A DNA stretch of 31,576 nucleotides, taken from the NCBI GenBank assembly GCA_033809355.1, contig JAPXLV010000031.1:1-31576 (forward strand), in the 5' to 3' direction. A program made the translations under genes and the position numbers. Source of the stretch: T3Sed10-213 sp012519365. GTDB taxonomy: Bacteria > Planctomycetota > Phycisphaerae > Sedimentisphaerales > Anaerohalosphaeraceae. The notes beneath the pieces are model-generated. The model saw only the letters and a program-made list of their open reading frames with translations, did no database searches and was not told where the DNA came from. Position 1 is the stretch's first letter. Every line of letters starts with the position of its first letter. Positions 8,071-14,890 of this stretch are shown here, piece by piece.

Positions 8071-8661
8071 ATGGTACTTTGGGTGTTGATAGGGGTCGGC
8101 GTGTTATTGGGCTGGCTGGGGGTCAAAAAAGGCCTGTATGCGATGTTCGCCACGCTGTTTTGTCTGATGTTTTCGGTCTATATCGGCGTGCTGGCGACTC
8201 CGAAAATCGTACGCATCAGCCACGGCCTGGAGCAGTCGCCCTATTATGCTGCCGGTTGTGTGTTCGGTATGACGCTGCTGGTTTTTCTGTTCCTGTGGCT
8301 GACGGCGTACTATTATTTTTTGCGCGATGACCTGGATTATTTTCCGCCTCTGATTGATCGCCTTGGCGGTGGGATTTGCGGTTTTCTGTTCGGTTATATT
8401 CTTACCGGCATGCTTTTTCTGTTGGTGTGTATCATGCCGTTTTCACGCAACAAAGGCCTTCCTGAGTTCTGTCGGTACGATACGCTCAGCCGCTATTCGG
8501 TGCCGGCGGTGGTCAAGACCTGCAATTTTATCGCCGACTATTCGCTCGAGTGTTTTTACGGCGATTCGGAAAAGTGCATCGAAATCCTGCTTTCCCTCAG
8601 CGACGAGCCGTCGCGGACCGATGCCGGTGTCGTGCCGTCTGTTCAGCAGGGCGGGCGGTAG
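8071..8661 (+). CDS. CvpA-like inner membrane protein
   Basis: This roughly 196-residue protein has about four membrane helices, near residues 2-17, 20-40, 61-82 and 98-121. The glycine-rich segment IDRLGGGICGFLFGYILTG before the fourth helix resembles the CvpA (colicin V production) family. The C-terminal 70 residues are soluble with several cysteines. AAGGA at 8060-8064 favours the ATG at 8071; an ATG at 8065 in the same frame would leave no spacing. It is coupled to the upstream ATPase, within 10 bp of its stop. It may act with that ATPase, but CvpA function is poorly defined. It converges with folD, the stops being only seven bases apart. Confidence 0.65.
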   Translation: MVLWVLIGVGVLLGWLGVKKGLYAMFATLFCLMFSVYIGVLATPKIVRISHGLEQSPYYAAGCVFGMTLLVFLFLWLTAYYYFLRDDLDYFPPLIDRLGGGICGFLFGYILTGMLFLLVCIMPFSRNKGLPEFCRYDTLSRYSVPAVVKTCNFIADYSLECFYGDSEKCIEILLSLSDEPSRTDAGVVPSVQQGGR

Positions 8662-8668
8662 CCTGTCG

Positions 8669-9562
8669 CTACGAGGACAACGCCTTCAACGTTTTTTCCG
8701 CCGACAGAACGGTATTATACAGCAGCATTGTAATCGTCATGGGGCCGACGCCGCCGGGGACGGGGGTAATCAGACTCGCCTTTTGGCTGACGGCCGGGAA
8801 GTCCACATCGCCGACCAGCCGATAGCCTTTCTTTTTGGCGGCGTCCTCAACGCGATTGACGCCGACGTCGATAATGACCACGCCGTCTTTGACCATTTCG
8901 GCAGTGATGGTGTTCGGTCGGCCGGCGGCGGCGATGACGATGTCCGCGCGGCGGGTGTGCTCGGCGATATTTTTGGTGCGGGTGTGACAGACGGTTACCG
9001 TCGCGTTGCCGGTGCGGCTTTTTTGGATGAGCATATTGGCCAGCGGCTTGCCGACGATGTTGCTGCGTCCGACAATGACTACTTCGGCGCCGGCCAGTTC
9101 CACGCCGCTTCGCAGCAGCAGTTGAATGACCCCGTGCGGCGTACAGGGCAAAAAGGCGTCCTGACCGACCACCATCCGTCCGACATTGACCGGATGAAAG
9201 CCATCGACATCTTTGTTCGGATCAATCGCCAGCAGTACCTGATCTTCATTGATGTGTTTGGGCAGTGGGAGCTGTACGAGAATGCCGTGAATTTTGGGGT
9301 CTGTGTTGAAGTGAGCGATCAACTCCAGCAATGCTTCCTGCGTTGTTTCGGCCGGCAGCCGGTTGTCGTCCGAGTGCATCCCGATTTCCGCGCAGGCCTT
9401 CTCCTTGGCCGTGACATACGATTGAGAGGCAGGGTCTTGGCCGACCAGAATCACCGCCAGACCGGGGGTGATGCCTTTGCTCTTGAGTTGTGCGACTTTG
9501 TCTTTCAGTTCCGCCCGCATCTGGGCGGCCACCTGCTTGCCGTCAATGATTTTTGCTGTCAT
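8669..9562 (-). CDS. folD: FolD, methylenetetrahydrofolate dehydrogenase/cyclohydrolase
   Basis: This 297-residue cytosolic enzyme interconverts 5,10-methylene-, 5,10-methenyl- and 10-formyl-tetrahydrofolate using NADP. Active-site residues are in place: Y49 and K53 in SYVTAKEKACAE, Q97 in GILVQLPLP and D120 in NKDVDGFHP. The dinucleotide-binding stretch VVIVGRSNIVGKP is 161-173 and the family signature PGGVGPMT lies near the C-terminus. Length matches the family. It is transcribed separately from the upstream MuiA-like gene, because a strong terminator and a promoter-like element lie between them. Confidence 0.97.
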   Translation of the reverse strand: MTAKIIDGKQVAAQMRAELKDKVAQLKSKGITPGLAVILVGQDPASQSYVTAKEKACAEIGMHSDDNRLPAETTQEALLELIAHFNTDPKIHGILVQLPLPKHINEDQVLLAIDPNKDVDGFHPVNVGRMVVGQDAFLPCTPHGVIQLLLRSGVELAGAEVVIVGRSNIVGKPLANMLIQKSRTGNATVTVCHTRTKNIAEHTRRADIVIAAAGRPNTITAEMVKDGVVIIDVGVNRVEDAAKKKGYRLVGDVDFPAVSQKASLITPVPGGVGPMTITMLLYNTVLSAEKTLKALSS

Positions 9563-9634
9563 CTCAGACCCCTGAAGTTTCAGTTTCAGACGCTTGACGA
9601 AATGGACTTTTGTTTTGAATTCCGACAGGGGCGA

Positions 9635-9662
9635 TTATAACGCGCCGGATACGGACTTCAAC
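9635..9662 (-). promoter_or_regulatory. possible folD promoter
   Basis: On the minus strand a consensus -10 TATAAT (9640-9635) lies 73 bases before the folD start. A weak -35 region ending in GAAG sits about 16-18 bp upstream, next to the U-run of the MuiA-gene terminator. The -10 is convincing; the -35 is poor. Confidence 0.5.
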
Positions 9663-9726
9663 AAAAAGCCGCGACCGGACTTGATGTATCGTGTTGATTT
9701 TTGATACACCCCTGCCCGGCCGCGGC
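9661..9726 (-). terminator. rho-independent terminator of the MuiA-like gene
   Basis: GCCGCGACCGG (9668-9678) pairs with CCGGCCGCGGC (9716-9726) with one mismatch. An inner perfect stem TGTATC/GATACA (9685-9690 with 9703-9708) stacks inside. On the minus strand the hairpin is followed by TTTTTG (9667-9662), as expected for intrinsic termination of the gene ending at 9751. Confidence 0.85.
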
Positions 9727-9750
9727 CTGATGGAGGGCGCTGGCCTTGGC

Positions 9751-11523
9751 TTAGTCGGTGCCGGGAACCACCGACAGCGATTTATCGTACTTCATCGTAT
9801 AAACGTAGGTCAGGATTGTCGCCTCGGTGCCGCTGGTATGCGGTGCCAGTTGCAAATCCCATCGCAGGATGCCCTTGGGCTTTTCCGTGCGCACATATTC
9901 AGGATCCTGGCTTAAGGGATGCGAGGTTTCCTTGATTTCGATCATCAGGGCGTTGTTTTCCGTCCAGGGAATCCGATCCAGAAGCCGCAGGCAGACCGGT
10001 GTGCTTTTGTAATTGCTCAGTGCAAAGCGATAATGATGTTCACTTGTGCGGCTGCCGAGCTGTTCGTCGGTTTTCGTGTCTGCGAATTCACGGACCACCT
10101 GAATCTGCGAATCGATTCCGAAACTGGCGACGAATGTCTGGCCGCCGGTGACCAGTTTCATCTCGGAGCGGCCTACGAATTCGCCGTTGCGGAACATCGA
10201 AGCCGGGCCGGGCAGCAGGATGATATCGCCGGTATTGGTGATGTCAGCCTGCAGATAGACGTAATCGGTCAGCAAAGGACTGGCCACAAAAACAAACTCA
10301 GCCGGACACGCGAATGATGCGATATTCAGAATCTGCTGTTCGGTACGACTGGGCAGGGTGAGTTTGCCTTTCAGGCTGTACATAACACTGACACCTTCGG
10401 TTCTGCGTACAGCCGCGACGCGTTCTTTCAGGGCCATCAGCGTCCGGCGGTCCGCCTCCAGTTCGATCATCTGATTGCTGATAGCGATCGTGTTCAGCTC
10501 GCGTTCGGCTTTGATGCCTTGGGCGATATGCTCGGATCGGCTGCGCACCAGGGAATCAAACGCCGCGCCTCGATCGGAGAAGCTTTCCTTCATTTGTGCC
10601 GCCACTGCGCGGGGCATTTCAAGCCGGTCGGCGGTAAGATGGCCAAGGGTGACTTTCATCGGTACCAATCCGGGCGGCGCCGAGACCATGGTGGGCTCGG
10701 CCGTGCTCAACGCCAGTTCGGCATTAAGCCAGTCCTCACCGCTGGACTGATAGACAACCGCGTTGTATTCGACCGTGGTGGTTGCGGGCCCCGGCGCCGC
10801 ACGCAGGTTGTATTGCGGCTGCCAGTTTGCGTCGCGTACCAGATAACTCAATTGGATTTGGCCGTGACTTTGTTGGCGGCCGGTGATATACACCAGGGCC
10901 TGGCGATTGACCGCCTGCCGTCCTTTGGACAGTTCTGCAAGCTGCTTTTCCAACTCGGCGATCTGTTTTTCCAGGTCTTTGCGTTCCGCTTCCAGCTGCA
11001 CACATGCGGCGTGAATCTGTGCGTTTTTTTCATCAAGAAAAGTAACATATTGCTCAAACCCATCGACATCGAGCACACTGGCGTTGGCGTCCCGATTGGC
11101 CGCGTCGATACTGAGCTTCCACTGGCTTTCGTACAGTTTCCATCGCGCGTCCATATAGTCACGATTGCGATTGACCGCCCACAGTGTTCGCCGGGTCTGC
11201 TCGATTTGTTCTCGTAACGCAATGGCCTGGTCGCGTGTGTCTTCGGGGGTTACCTGTTCCCGATACCGCACACTCAGCACGGAAAGGGAACCGTCCGATT
11301 GGGCGTATATGCTTTCCGGCAGAATCTTTTCCGGCAGATGTTCGACCAGCAATTCCATTTCATCGGTTCCCGGCGGCAGCGTCAGGCTGCGTGTCACCAG
11401 CGCCTGGCCCCGATAGACGATGACCGAGGTGACTGCCCCGTCCACAGCGACCGGTTCCCCGTGCCCGGCGGCCACACACAGGCACACCATCACCATCCCT
11501 AAGAGTTGACTGCGTGTTTTCAT
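9751..11523 (-). CDS. MuiA-like exported protein (DUF4140-DUF4139)
   Basis: This 590-residue protein has a signal peptide (about 1-23, hydrophobic core QLLGMVMVCLCVAAG), so it is probably periplasmic or exported. An N-terminal DUF4140-like beta domain (about 28-130) starts with VTSVIVYRGQALVTR. A helical/coiled-coil part (about 95-205) contains LEKQIAELEKQLAELSKG. A C-terminal DUF4139-like domain follows, with LSYLVRDANWQPQYNLRA, VVYQSSGEDWLNAELALSTA and RFALSNYKSTPVCLRLLDRIP. The family is annotated 'mucoidy inhibitor MuiA'; its biochemical role is unknown. The start at 11523 is chosen because a signal peptide begins there and AAAGGA lies eight bases upstream; the longer frame to 11631 adds no plausible sequence. 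It is divergent from a two-component system and shares a symmetric operator region with it. Confidence 0.85.
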   Translation of the reverse strand: MKTRSQLLGMVMVCLCVAAGHGEPVAVDGAVTSVIVYRGQALVTRSLTLPPGTDEMELLVEHLPEKILPESIYAQSDGSLSVLSVRYREQVTPEDTRDQAIALREQIEQTRRTLWAVNRNRDYMDARWKLYESQWKLSIDAANRDANASVLDVDGFEQYVTFLDEKNAQIHAACVQLEAERKDLEKQIAELEKQLAELSKGRQAVNRQALVYITGRQQSHGQIQLSYLVRDANWQPQYNLRAAPGPATTTVEYNAVVYQSSGEDWLNAELALSTAEPTMVSAPPGLVPMKVTLGHLTADRLEMPRAVAAQMKESFSDRGAAFDSLVRSRSEHIAQGIKAERELNTIAISNQMIELEADRRTLMALKERVAAVRRTEGVSVMYSLKGKLTLPSRTEQQILNIASFACPAEFVFVASPLLTDYVYLQADITNTGDIILLPGPASMFRNGEFVGRSEMKLVTGGQTFVASFGIDSQIQVVREFADTKTDEQLGSRTSEHHYRFALSNYKSTPVCLRLLDRIPWTENNALMIEIKETSHPLSQDPEYVRTEKPKGILRWDLQLAPHTSGTEATILTYVYTMKYDKSLSVVPGTD

Positions 11524-11562
11524 TGTTTGTGTCCTTTCAAAAAAGGGTATATGTTTTCTTAA

Positions 11563-11591
11563 ACTATACCACGGCGGTTCAAAAGAGGATG
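11563..11591 (-). promoter_or_regulatory. possible activator-dependent promoter of the MuiA-like gene
   Basis: The minus strand has TATAGT (11568-11563) as -10. The -35 position 17 bp upstream (11591-11586) is poor (CATCCT), but directly abuts the TTTTACA half-sites of the shared operator. A good -10, poor -35 and an adjacent tandem site is typical of OmpR/PhoB-type activation. The leader would be about 33 nt. Confidence 0.45.
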
Positions 11592-11639
11592 TAAAAGGTC
11601 TGTAAAATAGAGCCGTTGCGTTTTTACACAAAAGTTACA
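11590..11639. promoter_or_regulatory. symmetric operator: two tandem half-site pairs in inverted orientation
   Basis: TGTAAAA occurs at 11590-11596 and 11601-11607, exactly 11 bp apart. The reverse-complement form TTTTACA occurs at 11622-11628 with AGTTACA at 11633-11639, again 11 bp apart. The four sites are symmetric about 11614.5. OmpR/PhoB-family regulators bind tandem repeats with about 11-bp period, next to the -35. Here each pair abuts one of the divergent promoters, and the adjacent gene at 11907 encodes such a regulator. Binding by that regulator is an inference. Confidence 0.6.
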
Positions 11640-11640
11640 G

Positions 11641-11667
11641 TTGCCAATCCGATTTGGAGGATATAAT
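11641..11667 (+). promoter_or_regulatory. promoter of the two-component operon
   Basis: TTGCCA (11641-11646) and a perfect TATAAT (11662-11667) are 15 bp apart, shorter than the optimal 17. The last operator half-site ends at 11639, directly upstream of the -35. Initiation near 11674 would give a leader of about 233 nt before the regulator ATG at 11907. Confidence 0.55.
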
Positions 11668-11673
11668 GTTTGA

Positions 11674-11906
11674 GATAAGGGTTCGTCGCACAAGACCGGT
11701 GTGTCTATCGAGCGTATTGAGTAATGATACGGAACAACAGCGCGGCAGCGCAAGCTGCCCGATAAACGATACGAATGTGTTGTGTCGGCATTCGAGGCGT
11801 CGTGATATCCGGCCGCTTGCGCGGTACGGCTATTGGGAAACGTTTCGGTACAACATATCAGGCCGCTTGCGCGGGGAGATCTGTTGGGTATGGATAATCG
11901 GATAAT
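11674..11906 (+). other. long structured leader of the two-component operon
   Basis: No convincing gene lies here. A perfect hairpin GGCAGC-GCAA-GCTGCC with a GNRA tetraloop sits at 11744-11759. Two copies of ATATC(C/A)GGCCGCTTGCGCGG lie at 11805-11824 and 11855-11874, 50 bp apart with one mismatch in 20. Each contains a small stem CCGC-TTGC-GCGG. An open frame with a GGAGG-preceded ATG at 11666 runs to 11905. Its two repeat copies fall in different frames and the peptide has no recognisable features, so RNA-level or protein-binding function is more likely than coding. Confidence 0.45.
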
Positions 11907-12602
11907 ATGAGAACAGGTCAGTACATTCTGGTTGTTGAAGATGAGCCGAAGATTCGGGAGGGACTTCAGGACTTTCTCGAGTTTCACGGCTTTTGCGTAA
12001 CAGGTGCCGCCGATGGTCTGGCGGCCGAACGGCTGGCGGCTGAGCGGCGTTTTGATTTGATACTGCTGGATTTGATGCTGCCGCAAATCAGCGGCGAGCA
12101 GTTGTGTCTCAAATGGCGACAGGCCGGCCTGCGGACGCCGATTCTGATGCTCACGGCCAAGGGACAAGAAAAAGAAAAGATCGCCGGTTTGGATCTTGGT
12201 GCCGATGATTACATCACCAAGCCTTTTTCGCTGGAAGAGTTGCTGGCCCGTATTCGCGCCGTGCTGCGTCGCACCGACCCGACCCGTTCGGTCGGACAGG
12301 CCTTTGCGTTCGGTCCGTTTACGGTGGATATGGAGCGACTGACTTTGGCAGACGATCACGGCACGACCGCGCTGACCCGTCGTCAGGCGATGATGCTGCA
12401 AGTCTTTGCTGCCAATCCCGGCCGGATTGTAACCCGACAGGAGCTTTATGAAGCTGTCTGGAATGAATCGCTCGAGGGCATCGAGACACGCACCATTGAT
12501 ATGCACATCGCCCGCCTGCGCGACCTGCTCGACCAGGCCGGCCAAGCGGCGGAGTTGATTCAAACCGTCCGCGGCGAAGGCTACCGATATGATGTTTGTT
12601 GA
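11907..12602 (+). CDS. OmpR/PhoB-family response regulator
   Basis: This 231-residue cytoplasmic transcription factor has a receiver domain (about 6-120) and a C-terminal winged-helix DNA-binding domain (about 135-230). Receiver residues are intact: E11/D12 acidic pair, phospho-acceptor D55 in LILLDLMLP, T83 in LMLTAKG and K105 in ITKPF. The output domain shows ALTRRQAMMLQVF, GRIVTRQELYEAVW and the recognition-region pattern IDMHIARLRDLL with VRGEGYRY. The Shine-Dalgarno is weak (GGAT). The histidine kinase follows after 104 bp. Both genes are divergent from the MuiA-like gene, whose promoter region carries matching 11-bp-period repeats, suggesting autoregulation and control of the MuiA-like gene. 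Confidence 0.93.
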   Translation: MRTGQYILVVEDEPKIREGLQDFLEFHGFCVTGAADGLAAERLAAERRFDLILLDLMLPQISGEQLCLKWRQAGLRTPILMLTAKGQEKEKIAGLDLGADDYITKPFSLEELLARIRAVLRRTDPTRSVGQAFAFGPFTVDMERLTLADDHGTTALTRRQAMMLQVFAANPGRIVTRQELYEAVWNESLEGIETRTIDMHIARLRDLLDQAGQAAELIQTVRGEGYRYDVC

Positions 12603-12706
12603 AACAGACAGAAGAGGCCTGTCCGGCCAGGCTGGGTTCAAGACGGCCCAATCAAGGATTAAAACCAAATGCAAAATGACCGATTAAAATTCAAAAAGAG
12701 CGGCTG

Positions 12707-14782
12707 ATGATCAGACGGTTTTGTATCATTTGTTGTGTGATTGGCGCGGCGCTGCTGATGCTGAGCATTTTGGGTTTTTATTCGCTCAAGACCCACGAAC
12801 GCGGTCTGCGTGCCGAGCGGATGGGTCAGTTTGTAGCGGTGGCCGAGCAGATTCGCCTGGATGTCAAGAGCCGACTCGATGAGTTTCTGCAGGCCGAGCA
12901 GCGGCGTCCTTATACCGATTATCTGTATGCCTATGTGCCGGACAGCCCGGACGGCGATAGCACGCTGGTGCGCAGTCCGCTGGCTGATTCGATGACGCAC
13001 GGGCTGGCCTACGGCCATTTCCAAATCGACCCCCAGGGCAACATTGTTACGCCCTATGCGCCGGCATCGGCGGATTCGTCGCAGTTGCCGCCGGAGTTGG
13101 CAGCCTATCTTCAGACGCTTCGAACCGGAGTTCTCGACTCCCTTCGCGGTCAGCGCGCCTTGCGGCTGGACCGTTTCGGCACGCCGGCAGTTATGCGAAG
13201 CCCGGCAATGGCCCTGGAGACGGAGAAAAAAGAAGACGTATTGCGGCGGACCGATACTGCCGAGCCGATCGCTGACCGTCAGACGGCACTGCCTGAAAAA
13301 AGTCAGGTTGCCTCCGAAGAAAGTCAGGCCGCCCAGCGTATTGCCGGGAATACCCAAACCTATTCCATCGACAGTCTTCAGCAGGCCCAGCGTCCTCAAA
13401 CCTTGCAGCAGGCACGAGAGACCGCGACACGAAACGTCGGGATGACCGCAGCCGGGTCGGAGTTGCCGGCCGCGGTGAAGGTTGCCCAAGAGGTGCCCGC
13501 CCAGGCGAATATGGAGATTCCGACGGACTTGCCCCCACCGACGGTTCAACAAGAGCGTATAGCGGCACCGAGAATCATGGCTGCGCGGAGGCGGGGACTT
13601 GCTCAACAACCTGCCTCCGACGAGGCAAATACGGTCAGTGCTGTGTCCAAAGCGCAGGCCGAACCCATGGTTCAGATTCGGATTGAGCCGTTTGTGCCGC
13701 TCATCGTGCCGGCAGACAAAAACTCGGATTCAGTTTTTCCCGACGCTGTTTTTCTTGTTCGGCATGTTCAAATCGAAAACATCCATTTACTGCAAGGGTT
13801 TCGATTGAACACGGATGAATTGGTTCGCCAGGTGCAGCAATCCGCCCGCAAATTGCTGCGTGAGGGGATGGCCTTTGAATTGTCTCGAACGCCGCGTCCG
13901 GACGCCGCTCACACGGCGATTTTGGATTTTGGATTCGGCTACGTGACGCTGAATCTGCTGGAAATGGAGCCGGGCTGGATCACGGATCAATCTTCCCGAT
14001 TGCAGACTTGGCTGGTCTGGATATTAGCGGTGGTCTGGCTGGCGGTGATTCTGGCAATGGTTGGCTTGTGGCGAAATCTTCGCGAACAGGCCCATTTGGC
14101 ACGCAAAAAGGATGATTTTATCTCCGCAGTTTCTCACGAATTACGAACGCCGCTGACCAGCATTCGAATGTACACCGAGATGCTCGAAAAAGACTGGGTC
14201 AAGCAAGAGTCTCGAAAACGCGAATATTATGGGACGATGCGGCAGGAAAGCGAGCGGCTCAGCCGGCTGATCGAGAATGTGCTGGATTTTTCGCGGCTGC
14301 AACGCGGCAAAAAGCAATTTGATTTTGCGATAGGCAGCATCAACGACTGCGTGCGGGACGTGGTCGAAATGATGCGGCCTTACGTCGAACGAAACGGTTT
14401 TGTCCTTGTTACGGAATTGCGAGACATTGAGCCGTTTGCGTTTGACCGGGATGCGGTCATGCAGATCGTAATCAACCTAATAGATAACGCCCTGAAATAC
14501 GCAAAAGACGCCCAAGACAAACAAATCATTGTTCGCTGTCGTTCTCAAAAGCACAGCGCAGTAATCGAGGTGGAAGATCACGGCCCGGGCATCCCCAAAT
14601 CCCAACAAAAGCGGATATTTGAAGCCTTCTATCGATGCGGCGACGAGGCCACACGTCAAGCCAACGGCACCGGCCTGGGTCTTGCACTGGTCAAGCGGTT
14701 CGCTCAGGCCCACCGAGGGCTTGTCGAGGTGCTTAACGCCAAGCCCAGCGGCGTGATTTTTCGCGTGCATCTGGCGCGATAA
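12707..14782 (+). CDS. membrane sensor histidine kinase with large extracytoplasmic region
   Basis: This 691-residue kinase is the probable partner of the OmpR-type regulator just upstream. A membrane helix (about 4-24) is followed by an unusually long extracytoplasmic region (about 25-432) and a second helix (434-454). The cytoplasmic core has H477 in SAVSHELRTPLTS, N594 in NLIDNALKYA, the G1 box DHGPGIP (624-630) and the G2 box NGTGLGLALVKR (653-664). No HAMP domain is evident; the second helix leads directly into the dimerisation helix. Residues about 165-320 are low-complexity and rich in Gln, Ala and Pro, lying between two better-structured parts. GAGCGG lies just upstream of the ATG. 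The gap before it carries a short GCCTG/CAGGC stem-loop (12617-12632) but no terminator. Confidence 0.9.
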   Translation: MIRRFCIICCVIGAALLMLSILGFYSLKTHERGLRAERMGQFVAVAEQIRLDVKSRLDEFLQAEQRRPYTDYLYAYVPDSPDGDSTLVRSPLADSMTHGLAYGHFQIDPQGNIVTPYAPASADSSQLPPELAAYLQTLRTGVLDSLRGQRALRLDRFGTPAVMRSPAMALETEKKEDVLRRTDTAEPIADRQTALPEKSQVASEESQAAQRIAGNTQTYSIDSLQQAQRPQTLQQARETATRNVGMTAAGSELPAAVKVAQEVPAQANMEIPTDLPPPTVQQERIAAPRIMAARRRGLAQQPASDEANTVSAVSKAQAEPMVQIRIEPFVPLIVPADKNSDSVFPDAVFLVRHVQIENIHLLQGFRLNTDELVRQVQQSARKLLREGMAFELSRTPRPDAAHTAILDFGFGYVTLNLLEMEPGWITDQSSRLQTWLVWILAVVWLAVILAMVGLWRNLREQAHLARKKDDFISAVSHELRTPLTSIRMYTEMLEKDWVKQESRKREYYGTMRQESERLSRLIENVLDFSRLQRGKKQFDFAIGSINDCVRDVVEMMRPYVERNGFVLVTELRDIEPFAFDRDAVMQIVINLIDNALKYAKDAQDKQIIVRCRSQKHSAVIEVEDHGPGIPKSQQKRIFEAFYRCGDEATRQANGTGLGLALVKRFAQAHRGLVEVLNAKPSGVIFRVHLAR

Positions 14783-14815
14783 CAGGGGGCGTTGCCGATG
14801 TTGGCAAATCAGCAA

Positions 14816-14844
14816 TTGACATTTCTGGGTCAGTTATTTCTAAT
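14816..14844 (+). promoter_or_regulatory. sigma-70 promoter of the glycan locus
   Basis: A perfect TTGACA (14816-14821) is followed after 17 bp by TCTAAT (14839-14844). This is the best sigma-70 match seen in the window. Initiation near 14851 gives a 40-60 nt leader to the flippase gene. A small hairpin TTGCC/GGCAA (14792-14807) lies just upstream, after the kinase stop. Confidence 0.75.
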
Positions 14845-14890
14845 GCACCCATTGCGTTAAGTCGATAGAGTCCCAAGTTTAACAACAATC

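Noticed and set aside
8658..8672. GTAGC/GCTAC hairpin between the CvpA-like gene and folD as a terminator
   Set aside because: It is short, lies within the stop codons and has no U-run on either strand.
8354..9640. 428-codon plus-strand frame
   Set aside because: It runs antisense through folD, whose protein is unmistakable on the minus strand.
11654..11905. 83-codon frame with a GGAGG-preceded ATG (11666) between the two-component promoter and the regulator
   Set aside because: The 50-bp-spaced repeat copies fall in different frames, the peptide has no family features, and the GGAGGATATAATG stretch is better explained as containing the -10 TATAAT.
11559..12674. 371-codon minus-strand frame
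   Set aside because: Antisense to the response regulator and across its promoter region; no protein features.
14792..14807. Hairpin after the kinase gene as a terminator
   Set aside because: Five-bp stem without a following U-run; too weak for intrinsic termination.
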